A DNA stretch of 34,939 bases from Hyphomicrobiales bacterium (GCA_027051195.1 JALUAB010000223.1:1-34939); one strand, 5' to 3'; shown: positions 9,647 through 20,179, numbered from the stretch's first letter. Program-made: numbers and translations. Notes: generated from the letters alone by a model not told the origin.

Positions 9647-10138
9647 ATGATCAGGAGGGGGAACGCGACAGCAGGACTGTTCATGGCCTTTGCCCTGGCG
9701 CTGATGGCCGTGGGTCTGTTTGCCGTCACGCCCATGACAAGCCTGGCGCAAGCGAGCGAACGCTATGGTAAGCAGAAGGTCGTATACCACATAAACTACA
9801 ACGGCGGAGAGAAGAACAAGCGTTACCGCGGCGCGATGCGCAACATCCAGAACCACATCAACGCCGTGGGCGCGGACAACATGGACATCAAGGTGGTGCT
9901 GCACGGCAATGGCGTGAACCTGCTGAAGGAGGCGCTGAAGGACGACGGCCTGAAGACACGCGTGACGGCGCTGAAGTCGCAGAACGTCGCCTTTCTGGTG
10001 TGCGCGAACACCCTGCGCGGCCGCAAGATCGACTACGAGAAGGACCTGTTCGACGTGTTCAAGGAGGACATCGTGCCTTCCGGCGTGGCCGAACTGGGCC
10101 GTCTGCAGCTGATGGGATACGCCTACATCAAGCCGTGA
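9647..10138 (+). CDS. Exported DsrE/DsrF-family protein
   Basis: Signal peptide MIRRGNATAGLFMAFALALMAVGLFAVTPMTSLAQA; DsrE-like KVVYHINYNGGEKN...DIKVVLHGNGVNLL...LKSQNVAFLVCANTLRGRKI with a single Cys; start preferred because GGGAGG precedes ATG at 9647. Confidence 0.85.
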   Translation: MIRRGNATAGLFMAFALALMAVGLFAVTPMTSLAQASERYGKQKVVYHINYNGGEKNKRYRGAMRNIQNHINAVGADNMDIKVVLHGNGVNLLKEALKDDGLKTRVTALKSQNVAFLVCANTLRGRKIDYEKDLFDVFKEDIVPSGVAELGRLQLMGYAYIKP

Positions 10139-10204
10139 GGCGCAAGTGACGAACGACGGTTGCCCGTGGCGCGGGCCCAAGCCCCCGAGGGACGGCGCCA
10201 CGGA

Positions 10205-10240
10205 AAGGGGCGGCGGCGGAATTGCACCGCGCCGCCCCTT
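10205..10240 (+). terminator. Hairpin between convergent DsrE gene and rpmA
   Basis: AAGGGGCGGCG (10205-10215) / CGCCGCCCCTT (10230-10240); no long U tract. Confidence 0.45.
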
Positions 10241-10503
10241 GCCTTGTGTTCCGGCGCCATTGCGGCGTCCATCACGCCGGTCCCAGGGGCACCACACGAC
10301 ACGATGTTGCCAGCGGGGGCTTCCTCCGCCATGCCGGCCTGAAAACCGGCGCCCCGCGCAACGATTCGCACCCGCCCCAAACCCCGGCTTTCGTGAAATG
10401 GCGGTGGAATTTGGCATGACACAGCGCAGCACGCTCCGCCTCACCGGCCCCGGCCGGGTCGAGGCGAAAACGGCCTGGGCCTTGCCCCATGCAGGGCAAG
10501 GAG

Positions 10504-10535
10504 CGGTTTGCGCCGGTCAGTCGTCACGCAAACCG
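10504..10535 (-). terminator. Hairpin just downstream of rpmA
   Basis: CGGTTTGCG (10504-10512) / CGCAAACCG (10527-10535) inverted repeat; no clear U tract. Confidence 0.35.
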
Positions 10536-10542
10536 ATCTGGG

Positions 10543-10800
10543 TCACTCGCCCGGAACGACCGAGACGAACTTGCGCCCACCGCGGCCGGTGTGGAACTTC
10601 ACCGAACCTTCCACCAGCGCGAAGATGGTGTGATCCCGGCCCATGCCGACGCCATTACCCGGATGCCAGCGGGTGCCACGCTGGCGAATGATGATATTGC
10701 CCGGAATCACCTTCTCGCCACCGAACTTCTTCACACCCAGCCGCTTGCTCTCGGAATCGCGACCGTTGCGCGAGGAACCGCCAGCCTTCTTGTGTGCCAT
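10543..10800 (-). CDS. rpmA: 50S ribosomal protein L27
   Basis: [65 protein letters not shown]. Confidence 0.98.
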   Translation of the reverse strand: MAHKKAGGSSRNGRDSESKRLGVKKFGGEKVIPGNIIIRQRGTRWHPGNGVGMGRDHTIFALVEGSVKFHTGRGGRKFVSVVPGE

Positions 10801-10881
10801 CGTTCCACTCCTTCAATACGTTTGGTGCCCGCAAGACAGGCGCGCCTCCAGGGCGGCGCGCAAGGCATGCGGTGCACGCCG

Positions 10882-11580
10882 TCACTTGTCCTTCTTCGCG
10901 TTCTGCGCGGCCTTCTTCTGGTCCACCTTAGCACGCGGCGCCTTGCCGGCCATCAGCTCCCTGGCCTGCTCGATCCAGTCCTCGCGCTCGATGCGCCCGC
11001 GCAGATTCAGCTTCTCGTCCAGCTCTTTCGCCTGCTCCGGAGTCAGCTCGGCGATCTGCCTGAAGGTGGTAATGCCGGCCTCGCGCAGCTTCTTTTCCAG
11101 CACCGGGCCGACGCCGGAAAGCAGCGACAGGTCATCCTCGCCACCAGCGGTCTTGTTGGCCGCGGCCACTTCCTTCTTCGCGGCCGGTTTCTCCGCCTTC
11201 TCTTCGGTCTTGGCCGCAGCCTTCTTGGCCTCGGCCTTCTTGGCCGGCTTCGCCTTCGGCTTGGCGCCGCCGGTCAGGATCTCCAGCACCTTCAGCACCG
11301 TGTAGTGCTGCCGGTGGCCACGCTTGCGACGATAGTGCTTGCGGCGCTTCTTCTTGAAGATGACGATCTTCTTGCCGCGGATCTGGTCCACCAGCTCACA
11401 GGATACGGAAGCGCCTTCCACCAGCGGGGCGCCCACTTCCAGCCCCTTGTCGGTGGCCACCATCAGCACCTGATCCAGCACCACCACATCGCCGGGCTCG
11501 CCGTCGAGTTTCTCCACCTGCAGAATGTCGTTGGGGGCGACGCGATACTGCTTGCCGCCGGTCTTCACGATGGCATACAT
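10882..11580 (-). CDS. rplU: 50S ribosomal protein L21 with C-terminal helix-hairpin-helix extension
   Basis: MYAIVKTGGKQYRVAPNDILQVEKLDGEPGD...FKKKRRKHYRRKRGHRQHYTVLKVLEI, then K/A/E-rich linker and LSLLSGVGPVLEKKLREAGITTFRQIAELT. Confidence 0.96.
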   Translation of the reverse strand: MYAIVKTGGKQYRVAPNDILQVEKLDGEPGDVVVLDQVLMVATDKGLEVGAPLVEGASVSCELVDQIRGKKIVIFKKKRRKHYRRKRGHRQHYTVLKVLEILTGGAKPKAKPAKKAEAKKAAAKTEEKAEKPAAKKEVAAANKTAGGEDDLSLLSGVGPVLEKKLREAGITTFRQIAELTPEQAKELDEKLNLRGRIEREDWIEQARELMAGKAPRAKVDQKKAAQNAKKDK

Positions 11581-11757
11581 CGGCTTTTCTCCTTTCTTTC
11601 TTGTCCCCGTGCCGTGCGGCGCCGCCTGATCGCGGACTTTCATTCCTTCTTGTCGTTATTGGGCCTGAACGGAATCGCCATGCCCGGCATCAGGCCGGCA
11701 AGCGCCGGAAAGAGCCTTCGGACAACCCCGCACGATGCCCCAGCCTTGGGCAACGGG

Positions 11758-11786
11758 AAAAGCGGGCAACGCACGTGGCTGCCCGC
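11758..11786 (-). terminator. Probable Rho-independent terminator after tyrC
   Basis: On the minus strand GCGGGCA...TGCCCGC stem (11780-11786/11762-11768) followed by TTTT. Confidence 0.55.
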
Positions 11787-11866
11787 CCTTGCCATTCAGG
11801 TGGCGCAGATATGCCGCGCATGCGCCTTCATGTCAAGCACGAGACACCGCGCGTGGCGCGAAAATT

Positions 11867-12808
11867 TCACCTTCTGCCAAACCCCGGCGCCGCCGTGTCC
11901 TGCCCGGCCTCGATGATCTCGCGACGGATGCGGCGCGACCGCTTGAACAGCTCGTGGAGCTTCTCGCCCTCACCCCAGCGAATGGCCCGTTGCAGCGCCG
12001 ATAGATCCTCCATGAACCGCCCCAGCAGTTCCAGCACCGCCTCGCGATTGTTCAGGAACACGTCGCGCCACATCACCGGGTCGGAGGCCGCCAGCCGCGT
12101 GAAATCGCGAAAGCCGCCGGCGGAATACTTGATGACCTCCGATTCCGTCACCTCCTCCAGGTCGGCGGCGGTGGCCACGATGTTGTAGGCGATGAGATGC
12201 GGCAGATGCGAGGTGATGCCCAGCACCAGGTCGTGATGCTCCGCCGGCATGGTGTCCACGTGCGCACCCGTTGCCTTCCAGAAGGCGGTCAGTCTGTTCA
12301 GCGCTTCCTCATCGGTCCCCTTCAACGGCGTGAGAATGCACCAGCGGTTCTCGAACAACTCGGCGAATCCGGCATCTGGCCCGGAGTGCTCCGTTCCGGC
12401 GATGGGATGGCCGGGAATGAAATGCACCCCCTCCGGTACATGTGGCGACACGTCGCGAATGACCGATCCCTTCACCGAACCCACGTCGGTGAGAATGGCC
12501 CCCGGCTTCAGCGACGGCGCGATGCGCTCTGCCACCGGCCCCATGGCCCCCACCGGCACGTTCAGGAACACGAGATCCGCATCCTTCACGGCTTCGGCGG
12601 CATCGAGATGGTAGCTGTCGCACAGCCCCAGCTCCTCCGCCCGCCTCAGCGTGCTTTCGCTGCGCGTCGCCCCGGCGATGTGTCCGGCGAGATTCTCCCG
12701 CCGCATCACCTGCGCCAGCGACGAGCCGATCAGCCCCAGCCCGATAAGCGCCACCTTGTCGAACATGGGGCGCCCTGCGGCATTCGTATTGTCCGCCACG
12801 TCGTTCAT
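11867..12808 (-). CDS. tyrC: Prephenate/arogenate dehydrogenase
   Basis: [22 protein letters not shown]...[15 protein letters not shown]...[32 protein letters not shown]. Overlaps the hisC stop (ATGA). Confidence 0.93.
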   Translation of the reverse strand: MNDVADNTNAAGRPMFDKVALIGLGLIGSSLAQVMRRENLAGHIAGATRSESTLRRAEELGLCDSYHLDAAEAVKDADLVFLNVPVGAMGPVAERIAPSLKPGAILTDVGSVKGSVIRDVSPHVPEGVHFIPGHPIAGTEHSGPDAGFAELFENRWCILTPLKGTDEEALNRLTAFWKATGAHVDTMPAEHHDLVLGITSHLPHLIAYNIVATAADLEEVTESEVIKYSAGGFRDFTRLAASDPVMWRDVFLNNREAVLELLGRFMEDLSALQRAIRWGEGEKLHELFKRSRRIRREIIEAGQDTAAPGFGRR

Positions 12809-13920
12809 GACCGCTCCAGGAATTCGCGCAAGCTGTCCACCAGCAGCCGGTTGGCCTCCTCCGTGCCCATGCTCACGCGCAACGCGTTGGGAAAGCCGTA
12901 ACCCCCCACACGCCGCAGGATCAGCCCGCGGGATTTCAGAAAGGCATCGGCGTCTTCCGCCCGCTTGCCTTCCTCATCGGGAAAGTGCACCAGCAGGAAA
13001 TTGGCCACCGATGGCGTCACCTCCAGCCCCAGCGCGGAAAGCTCCCGCGCCAGCCAGTCACGCCAGCGCTCGTTGTGCTCAACCGCCTTCTGCAGGTGCG
13101 CCACATCGTGCATGGCCGCCGCGCCCGCCGCCAGCGCCACGGCACTCACGTTGAACGGCCCGCGGATACGGTTGATGATGTCCACCACGTGCGCCGGCGC
13201 ATACATCCAGCCGATGCGCATGCCCGCCAGCCCGTAGGCCTTGGAGAAGGTGCGTGTCATGACCACGTTGTCGCTGGAGGACACCAGTTCGATACCCGCC
13301 TCGTAATCGTTGCGCCGCACGTATTCGGCATAGGCCGCGTCGATGACCAGCAGCACCCGCGGCGGCAGTTCCGTTCGCAGGCGCTTCAGTTCGTCGATGG
13401 GCAGATACGTCCCCGTGGGATTGTTCGGATTGGCCAGATACACGAGCTTCGTGCGCGGGCTCACCTTTTCCAGTATCGCGTCCACGCTGGCCGTCAGGTT
13501 CTCTTCCCGCGCCACCACCGGCACCCCGCCCGCCGCGCGGATCGCGATGGGATAGACCAGAAAGCCGTGCTCGGTGTGAATTGCCTCGTCGCCGGGCGAG
13601 AGATAGGCCTGCGCCAGCAGGGTGAGCAGCTCATCCGACCCGTTGCCGCAGACGATATTGTCCGGATTCAGCCCATGGCGCTCGGCGATGGCGGCGCGCA
13701 GATCTTGGGCCGTGCCATCCGGATACTCGGTCACACCCATCACCGCCCTGCGCATGGCCTCCACCGCCTCCGGCGAAGGCCCCAGAGGGGATTCGTTGGA
13801 AGCCAGCTTGAACACCTTCGCGACACCCGGCACATGGCTTTCACCCGGCACATAGGGCTCGATGTCCAGGATGGACGGGCGCGGGCGGGGAATGTCGGCG
13901 CTATCGGTCATCGGAGTCAT
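12805..13920 (-). CDS. hisC: Histidinol-phosphate aminotransferase
   Basis: [25 protein letters not shown]...[16 protein letters not shown]...[14 protein letters not shown]...[15 protein letters not shown]; internal start at [28 protein letters not shown]. Confidence 0.95.
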   Translation of the reverse strand: MTPMTDSADIPRPRPSILDIEPYVPGESHVPGVAKVFKLASNESPLGPSPEAVEAMRRAVMGVTEYPDGTAQDLRAAIAERHGLNPDNIVCGNGSDELLTLLAQAYLSPGDEAIHTEHGFLVYPIAIRAAGGVPVVAREENLTASVDAILEKVSPRTKLVYLANPNNPTGTYLPIDELKRLRTELPPRVLLVIDAAYAEYVRRNDYEAGIELVSSSDNVVMTRTFSKAYGLAGMRIGWMYAPAHVVDIINRIRGPFNVSAVALAAGAAAMHDVAHLQKAVEHNERWRDWLARELSALGLEVTPSVANFLLVHFPDEEGKRAEDADAFLKSRGLILRRVGGYGFPNALRVSMGTEEANRLLVDSLREFLERS

Positions 13921-13982
13921 TGCCCAGAGATAAAGCGGAAAACCTTCACTGGCGCTGCTTGTGCGCGTCTGTGGCCGCTTCG

Positions 13983-14741
13983 TCAAGCGCCATCGCGCGG
14001 CGCCCCGGCCGGCGCGGCGGGAACCGGATGCAGCGCCGGCACCAGCACCGGCCGCGACCGCTGCGCACGCCGCGCATATACCTGCTTCACCGCCTCGGCC
14101 AGAATGAGCCCCGAAAACCCGGGCCAAAACAGCCTGCCGAGACGTTCCCACGTAGCCGGCGCCCCTCGCAGCAGGCGATTCTTCCACGGCGGCATGAACA
14201 GCACCGGCTCCAGACGCACCGGAGTGAACATGGCCTCCTGCAGCAACCGTTCCAGCTGGCGGCGGGAAAACGGCCTGCCATGGCCGAAGGGCACGCTGTC
14301 CGATCCCGCCCACAGTCCCGTGCGGTTGGGCACAATGAACACAGCATGCCCGGAGGGGGCCAGCACCCGCCACAGCTCGCGCATCATGGCCTCGCGCGCC
14401 GGGGTCAGTTCCAGCGCGTGCACCACCAGCGCCATGTCAATGCTGGCATCCGGCAGCGGCAGCGCCGCCTCATCCACCAGCGCCGTCGCCGCCGCGCCGT
14501 CGGCCGGCCAGCGAGAGGCTCCCTGGTGCGCCGGCATGAAGGCGAAGGTCGCACGCGCCCGTTCGCGCCAGGCGTCCAGCCACGGCGCCGCGAAGCCCAG
14601 CCCCAGCACCCTCGCGTCCACCGGCGGCGCGGGCAATGCCGCCAGCCGGCGCGCCAGCATCCGGCGCACCTGCCGCCCCAGCGGGCTTGCGTAAAACTGC
14701 CGCAGCTCCAGAACGTCCATTCCGCCCCTCCGGCCATTCAT
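13983..14741 (-). CDS. Class I SAM-dependent methyltransferase
   Basis: [18 protein letters not shown]...[51 protein letters not shown]; divergent from gloB. Start could be the internal Met at 14720. Confidence 0.85.
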   Translation of the reverse strand: MNGRRGGMDVLELRQFYASPLGRQVRRMLARRLAALPAPPVDARVLGLGFAAPWLDAWRERARATFAFMPAHQGASRWPADGAAATALVDEAALPLPDASIDMALVVHALELTPAREAMMRELWRVLAPSGHAVFIVPNRTGLWAGSDSVPFGHGRPFSRRQLERLLQEAMFTPVRLEPVLFMPPWKNRLLRGAPATWERLGRLFWPGFSGLILAEAVKQVYARRAQRSRPVLVPALHPVPAAPAGAPRDGA

Positions 14742-14784
14742 GCGGGCCCATGGCGGCCCTATATTACACCGTGAGGCAGCCTTT

Positions 14785-14809
14785 CTCCTGCGTCATTCTC
14801 GTGCAGGAG
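14785..14809 (+). promoter_or_regulatory. Inverted repeat in the gloB upstream region
   Basis: CTCCTGC (14785-14791) / GCAGGAG (14803-14809) within about 25 nt of the gloB start. Confidence 0.3.
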
Positions 14810-14831
14810 GTCAACACAGGGAGTGACAGCC

Positions 14832-15644
14832 ATGGGTGCGAAAGCCGCCGTCTGCGACCCGACCACAGAACCGCAATCGAAGTTCGATTTCCGCCTCGTC
14901 CGGTGCCGCACGGACAATTACGCCGTGCTGATGCACGACCCTGAGAGCGGCGAAACGGCGGTGATCGACACCCCCGAGTTCGCCCCCATCGACACGGCGC
15001 TGAAGGCCGAGGGCTGGAAGCTTACCCATATCCTGAATACCCACCACCACCGCGACCACGTGGACGCCAACGAGGCGCTGAAGGAGAAATACGGCGCCAC
15101 CGTCATCGCCCCGGAGAAGAACCGCGGGCAGATACCGGCCCTGGACAGGGGCGTGAAGGACGGCGACAAGATCGAGTTCGGCGGCGAGATAATCGACGTG
15201 CTGGCCGTGCCCGGTCACACGCTCGGCCACGTGGCCTATTACCTGTGCAATTCCAAGGTGGTGTTCACCGGCGACACGCTTTTCTCGCTGGGCTGCGGGC
15301 GCATCTTCGAGGGTGATGCGGAGATGATGTGGCACTCGCTGGACATGCTGCGCCACCTGCCCGAGGACACGCTGATGTATTGCGGCCATGAATACACGCT
15401 GAACAACGGCGAATTCGCGCTCACCGTGGAGCCGCACAACGAGGATCTGCAAAAGCGCGTTGAAGAGGTGCGCACGCTGCTGCGCCAGGGCAAGCCGACC
15501 ATTCCCGTCACGATCGGGCTGGAGAAGAAGACCAACCCGTTCCTGCGGCCGGATTCCATGGAGATCCGCGATGCCGTGAACATGCACGGCGTGGAGAACT
15601 GGCGCGTTTTCGGCGCCCTGCGCGAACGCAAGGATCGCTTCTGA
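14832..15644 (+). CDS. gloB: Hydroxyacylglutathione hydrolase (glyoxalase II)
   Basis: ILNTHHHRDHVDANEALKEKYG metallo-beta-lactamase motif, VPGHTLGHVAYYL, FTGDTLFSLGCGRIFEG, YCGHEYTLNN. Confidence 0.96.
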   Translation: MGAKAAVCDPTTEPQSKFDFRLVRCRTDNYAVLMHDPESGETAVIDTPEFAPIDTALKAEGWKLTHILNTHHHRDHVDANEALKEKYGATVIAPEKNRGQIPALDRGVKDGDKIEFGGEIIDVLAVPGHTLGHVAYYLCNSKVVFTGDTLFSLGCGRIFEGDAEMMWHSLDMLRHLPEDTLMYCGHEYTLNNGEFALTVEPHNEDLQKRVEEVRTLLRQGKPTIPVTIGLEKKTNPFLRPDSMEIRDAVNMHGVENWRVFGALRERKDRF

Positions 15645-15662
15645 TACCAGTCCGCGCAATGT

Positions 15663-15683
15663 CTGACCGGTGCCAGCGGTCAG
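15663..15683 (+). terminator. Hairpin downstream of gloB
   Basis: CTGACCG-GTGCCAG-CGGTCAG perfect 7-bp stem 19 nt after the gloB stop; no U tract. Confidence 0.35.
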
Positions 15684-15806
15684 GCCCATGCCGTCTGCCA
15701 CCCGCAACCCGGCCGGGCGCACTGGATGCGAGCGTGATTCTTCATGCGTGCCTGATGCCCTCCGGCATGCGGCGAGCACCGGGAACGCCGGCGGAAGAGT
15801 CGCGAC

Positions 15807-16514
15807 TCAGGCGTTGTCCGCGGCGGGAGGCTGTTCCTCGCCAGCGGCATCACCGGCCTTCGCGGCGTCGCCATTGCTCTTCTTCGCACGTGTGGTGCGC
15901 CGCCGCCGCGTGGTCTTGCGGGGGGGCGGAACGGCTTCTTCCTGTTCCTCCGCCGCCACCGGTTCCGCCGCCGCTTCCGCTGCCGCGTCTTCCGCGCTCA
16001 CCGAGCGGGCCAGAAAGGACGGCGGCTCACCGTCCCATGCGGGCGCCTCCGCTGCACCTTCGGCTGCCGCGGTGCCGCCCCCTTCCGCGCCCGGCTGTTC
16101 GGCCGTCGCCTCCGTGGGCAGCACCACCACTTCGGCCACTTCGGGCTGCGGCTGACTGGCCGGATCATCGCTCGCGGCGGGCGAGACTTCCGCCTCCGCC
16201 GCGCTGTTGCCCTTGCGCCGCTCCGCCGCCTCCTGCCGGCGTTGCTCCTGCTGCTGGCGGCGCGCCTGCATCTGTTCCTGCGCGGCGGAAATGATGCGCA
16301 GATAATGCTCGGCGTGCTGGAAGTAGTTTTCCGCCTTCACCGCATCACCGGAGGAAAGGGCATCGCGCCCCAGCTGCATGTATTTGTCCACGATCTGTTG
16401 CGGGGTGCCGCGCACCTTAACGTCCGGCCCGTTGCTCTCGTACACCTTGTTGACCGGATTCGGCTGGCGGCGCGTGCGCATGCGCGCCCGGTTTCTGTGC
16501 TGTGGCTGTCTCAT
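15807..16514 (-). CDS. DUF4167 domain-containing protein
   Basis: NKVYESNGPDVKVRGTPQQIVDKYMQLGRDALSSGDAVKAENYFQHAEHYLRIISAAQEQ, followed by a low-complexity E/A/P-rich tail. Confidence 0.92.
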   Translation of the reverse strand: MRQPQHRNRARMRTRRQPNPVNKVYESNGPDVKVRGTPQQIVDKYMQLGRDALSSGDAVKAENYFQHAEHYLRIISAAQEQMQARRQQQEQRRQEAAERRKGNSAAEAEVSPAASDDPASQPQPEVAEVVVLPTEATAEQPGAEGGGTAAAEGAAEAPAWDGEPPSFLARSVSAEDAAAEAAAEPVAAEEQEEAVPPPRKTTRRRRTTRAKKSNGDAAKAGDAAGEEQPPAADNA

Positions 16515-16915
16515 CTCATCTCACTGGTTGTGCCGTGCCCTGTTCGTGATGATGCTGCAATCCGACCGTCAGGCAGAACGCGTTCCCTGCCATCTCCTGT
16601 TTCCTGTCGGGTATTGCCTGGCGAAAGAACTTCGTGGGCCTTTTTCAGGGAGCCTGCCGCTCCGTCCGCCCCGTCATGCGCTCCTCGTGCCGCAGGTAAT
16701 CACCCGCCGTTCGCATTTCCCCTTGCTCGTGCGGCCTTTTTCAGCCCCCTTGGCCGCCAGCCCCACGCAGGAATCAATCATCATCATTGGCGCACACCGC
16801 CTATTTACTCCGTTGCCCGGCGTTTTCCAAGCACGGAATCCACACTTCTTCGCAATTTGCCCGCGCAGGCTGCATGTTCCCATGATTTGGGTGAATTTTC
16901 CCCTGAAAATTGCAT

Positions 16916-17827
16916 TCAATTGTTTCTTTTCAGCGCCACCACGCGCTCCATACCGGCGAGGTCGGGCAATATGGACGGCAGAACGCCTTCATCCGCCAGC
17001 AGCCCCGCCGCCGCCAGTAGCGCCCGCACCGGCTCCGCCTGCCCGGCCCCCACTTCCACAAGCAGCCAGCCGCCCGGGCGCAGCACCGCCCGTGCCCGCC
17101 GCGCGATGGCCCGATAGGCCTTGAGACCATCGACACCGCCGGCAAGCGCCAGTCGCGGATCGTGCTCCCGCACCTCCCGCTGCAAGCCGTTCATGTCCGC
17201 TTCGGGGATGTAGGGCGGGTTGGCCAACAGCAAGTCCACCGGACCGCCCACTGCATCCAGCCAGCTTCCCCGCACGCACAACAGACGGCAATCCACTCCG
17301 TGCCGCGCCGCGTTGCGCCGCGTCACACCAAGCGCCGCCGACGAGATGTCCACCGCCAGCCCCTTGAGCGCCCGCCATTCCGCCAGCAGCGAAACAATGA
17401 TGGCGCCGGACCCCGCGCCCAGGTCGCAGGCCACCGGCGCATTCTCCGCACGGGATTCCAGGCTCGGGCGCAGCAGCAACGCCGCCTCCACCAGCAGTTC
17501 CGTTTCCGGCCGCGGGTCCAGGACATCAGGCGTGATTTCAAAGGTGCGACCGAAGAATTCCCGCCGCCCCAGGATGCGCGACACCGGCTCCCGGGCCAGC
17601 CGCCGCCGGGCATATTCCTCGAGCCTCGCCGCTTCTTCCTCGCCCAGCGGCATCTCCGCGTTCGCTATCAGCGCCGTGTGCGACACCCCGGTGGCTTCCT
17701 GCACCAGCAACCGCGCATCCAGCGCCGGCGTCTCCATTCCGGCATTCCGGAATGCCCGCGCCAGCAGCATTCGCGCCTCGCGCAGCGCCAGCCCGGCCCG
17801 CAGTCGTGCCATGTCAGTCTTCGCCAT
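16916..17827 (-). CDS. prmC: Peptide chain release factor N(5)-glutamine methyltransferase
   Basis: [45 protein letters not shown]...[14 protein letters not shown]...[11 protein letters not shown] (NPPY). Start overlaps the prfA 3' end. Confidence 0.95.
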   Translation of the reverse strand: MAKTDMARLRAGLALREARMLLARAFRNAGMETPALDARLLVQEATGVSHTALIANAEMPLGEEEAARLEEYARRRLAREPVSRILGRREFFGRTFEITPDVLDPRPETELLVEAALLLRPSLESRAENAPVACDLGAGSGAIIVSLLAEWRALKGLAVDISSAALGVTRRNAARHGVDCRLLCVRGSWLDAVGGPVDLLLANPPYIPEADMNGLQREVREHDPRLALAGGVDGLKAYRAIARRARAVLRPGGWLLVEVGAGQAEPVRALLAAAGLLADEGVLPSILPDLAGMERVVALKRNN

Positions 17828-18911
17828 GACGCGCGTTCCGGCCGGATTCGGTCGCGGCCGCCAGCAGCAGCGCCTGTTCCTCGGCAATAAGCGGCTCGAT
17901 GATCTCGTCCAGCGCCTCGCCGGCCAGCACCTCGTCCAGTTTGTAGAGCGTCAGGTTGATACGGTGATCGGTCACCCGCCCCTGCGGAAAGTTGTAGGTG
18001 CGGATGCGCTCGGAACGATCGCCGGAGCCGATCTGCCCGCGCCGCTCGGCCGCGCGCTTCTCCTGCTGTTCGCGCCGCTGCCGCTCGAACAGGCGCGCGC
18101 GTAGCACCTGCATGGCCTTCGCCCGGTTCTTGTGCTGGCTGCGCTCGCTCTGCTGGCTCACCACGATGCCGGTGGGAACGTGCGTGATGCGCACCGCCGA
18201 ATCGGTTGTGTTCACATGCTGGCCACCGGCGCCGGAAGCTCGAAAGACGTCAATGCGCAAGTCCTTTTCCTCGATGTGCACGTCCACCTCCTCCGCCTCT
18301 GGCAGCACCGCCACAGTGGCGGCGGACGTGTGGATGCGCCCGCCGGTCTCCGTTTCCGGCACCCGCTGCACCCGGTGCACGCCGGACTCGTATTTCAACC
18401 GCGCGTAGGCGCCGCGCCCGCGAATGGCGGCGATGACCTCCCTGTATCCACCGAGCTCCGTCTCGGAGGTGGAAAGCACTTCCACCCGCCAGCCGCGCGC
18501 CTGTGCATAGCGCTGATACATGCGGAACAGATCGGCGGCGAACAGGGCCGCTTCCTCGCCGCCCGTTCCGGCCCTGATTTCCAGGATCGCGCCCTTCTCG
18601 TCCGCCGCGTCCTTCGGCAGCAGCAGCAGTTGCAGCTCGCGCTCCAGCACTGCGATCTTTTCCTTCAGCGCCGCCAGCTCGGCCCGCGCCATGCCACCCA
18701 GCTCCGGATCGTCCAGCAACGATTCCAGCTCCGCCTGTTCCGCCACCGCTGCGCGCAACTCCCGCGCCTTTTGCGCTACCGGCTCCAGCTCCGCGTATTC
18801 GCGCGAAAGACGCACGTATTCCTCGCCGGAGACACCGGCGGCCAATGCCCGTTCCAGCTCCGAGAATCGCTTCAGGATTTCCTCGATGCGCCCGGAATGA
18901 GCCAATGACAT
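17814..18911 (-). CDS. prfA: Peptide chain release factor 1
   Basis: [29 protein letters not shown]...[29 protein letters not shown] (GGQ); [18 protein letters not shown]. Confidence 0.98.
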   Translation of the reverse strand: MSLAHSGRIEEILKRFSELERALAAGVSGEEYVRLSREYAELEPVAQKARELRAAVAEQAELESLLDDPELGGMARAELAALKEKIAVLERELQLLLLPKDAADEKGAILEIRAGTGGEEAALFAADLFRMYQRYAQARGWRVEVLSTSETELGGYREVIAAIRGRGAYARLKYESGVHRVQRVPETETGGRIHTSAATVAVLPEAEEVDVHIEEKDLRIDVFRASGAGGQHVNTTDSAVRITHVPTGIVVSQQSERSQHKNRAKAMQVLRARLFERQRREQQEKRAAERRGQIGSGDRSERIRTYNFPQGRVTDHRINLTLYKLDEVLAGEALDEIIEPLIAEEQALLLAAATESGRNARHGED

Positions 18912-18970
18912 GACGGTTCCACCGGATTGTTCCTGCCTGCCGCCGGAATAGACCGCCCGCCTCGACGGCG

Positions 18971-18997
18971 CAAGAAGAAGGCGGCCCGAAGGCCGCC
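18971..18997 (-). terminator. Rho-independent terminator after the rodZ-like gene
   Basis: Minus strand reads GGCGGCC-TTCG-GGCCGCC-TTCTTCTTG: perfect 7-bp stem, UUCG tetraloop, T-rich tail. Confidence 0.7.
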
Positions 18998-19045
18998 GGG
19001 AGGGAGGAGGGAAGAAGAAGAGCACTCAGCCCGGCTTCTTCGGCT

Positions 19046-20179
19046 TCAGCCACCGTTTGGCGTCGTTTTCATCGCCAGGCCGGCCTGCTGATAGAAACGA
19101 TCCAGCGGCTCGCTGAGGAAATCCGCGCCCTGCCGCGCCAGCCGGCCCATGTTCCGGCCATTGGCGAACCATTCCATCCGGTGCACGTCGCCGGCGGTCA
19201 GCCGCAGCCGCACCTCCTGTGGCAGAACCAGCACCTCGCCCGGATTCAGGAAGCCGGCAAACCAGGTCTTGCCGGCATCATCCTCCAGCCGCAGGAAAAT
19301 CTGCTCCGCCGCACGCAGCGCCAGGCCGCTTTCGGACACGCTCTTCACGGGCCTGATGGCGTTTTCATGCAACCGCGGTTCCGGTTGCATCCGCGCCGCC
19401 TGCGGCGGCTGCTCCTGCAGCGCTGGCGCGGCGTCATTCCGATCCGTGGCCGCTTCATGCACGGCGACCGCTTCCTCGTCCATGGTGCTGGCGATCAGCG
19501 CACCGATGGGATCCTCCGATTTCGCCGCCTTCACCGCCACGCGATCCGCGGCAGCCGCCGGCCTGTCGTCGGTCAGCGGCTCTTCTTTCGCACTGGCAGT
19601 GGCGCCCACCATCCGACGCCCCTCGCCCGCCGCCGGTTTTGCGTCGGTCTTTTCCGCGGCGGCCACCACGGGAACCTTCACCGCCTCGTCGCCGGCAGGC
19701 CATACGGCCCACGCCAGCCCGCCGAACAGCAGCACCGCCGCCAGCACGGAAGCCGTCACCCCGCCCGGCGTGCGCGCCATCTCGCGCAACCGCTCGACCA
19801 GCGGAAAGGCGACGATGCTGGCGGAGGAAAACGCCTGCGCCCGGCTTTCTTTCGGCATGCAGTTCTCGAAATGCGCCACCAGCGGCTGAGGGTCGAACCC
19901 GAGATATTTGGCGTATTCCCCGATCATGCGCAGCGCCAGCGCCCGCTCCGGCAGGTTTTCCAGCATGCCCAGCTCTATGGCGCGCAGATGGTGCGTATGC
20001 ACGCCGGTGGCCTGGCTCACCACCTGCAGCGAAAGTCCGCGACGTTCGCGCTCCCGTTCCAGATACCAGCCCGCCTCTCCGGCCGGGTCGGTATTGCCAT
20101 CGGGCTTGGGGCGAAAGAAGGCGCGCGGCGCGCCGGCCTGTTCGCTGTGCTGCACGTGCTCGTTCATGACCATGTCCAC
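19046..20179 (-). CDS. RodZ-like helix-turn-helix membrane protein
   Basis: N-terminal HTH (GWYLERERERRGLSLQVVSQATGVHTHHLRAIELGMLENLPERALALRMIGEYAKYLGFDPQPLV), single TM (SVLAAVLLFGGLAWAVWP), C-terminal DUF4115-like WFAGFLNPGEVLVLPQEVRLRLTAGD. Confidence 0.85.
   Translation of the reverse strand: MDMVMNEHVQHSEQAGAPRAFFRPKPDGNTDPAGEAGWYLERERERRGLSLQVVSQATGVHTHHLRAIELGMLENLPERALALRMIGEYAKYLGFDPQPLVAHFENCMPKESRAQAFSSASIVAFPLVERLREMARTPGGVTASVLAAVLLFGGLAWAVWPAGDEAVKVPVVAAAEKTDAKPAAGEGRRMVGATASAKEEPLTDDRPAAAADRVAVKAAKSEDPIGALIASTMDEEAVAVHEAATDRNDAAPALQEQPPQAARMQPEPRLHENAIRPVKSVSESGLALRAAEQIFLRLEDDAGKTWFAGFLNPGEVLVLPQEVRLRLTAGDVHRMEWFANGRNMGRLARQGADFLSEPLDRFYQQAGLAMKTTPNGG

Noticed and set aside
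10146-10691. 181-aa plus-strand ORF after the DsrE gene
   Set aside because: Overlaps rpmA antisense, R/P-rich, no domain and poor ribosome-binding site; the region looks like intergenic terminator sequence.
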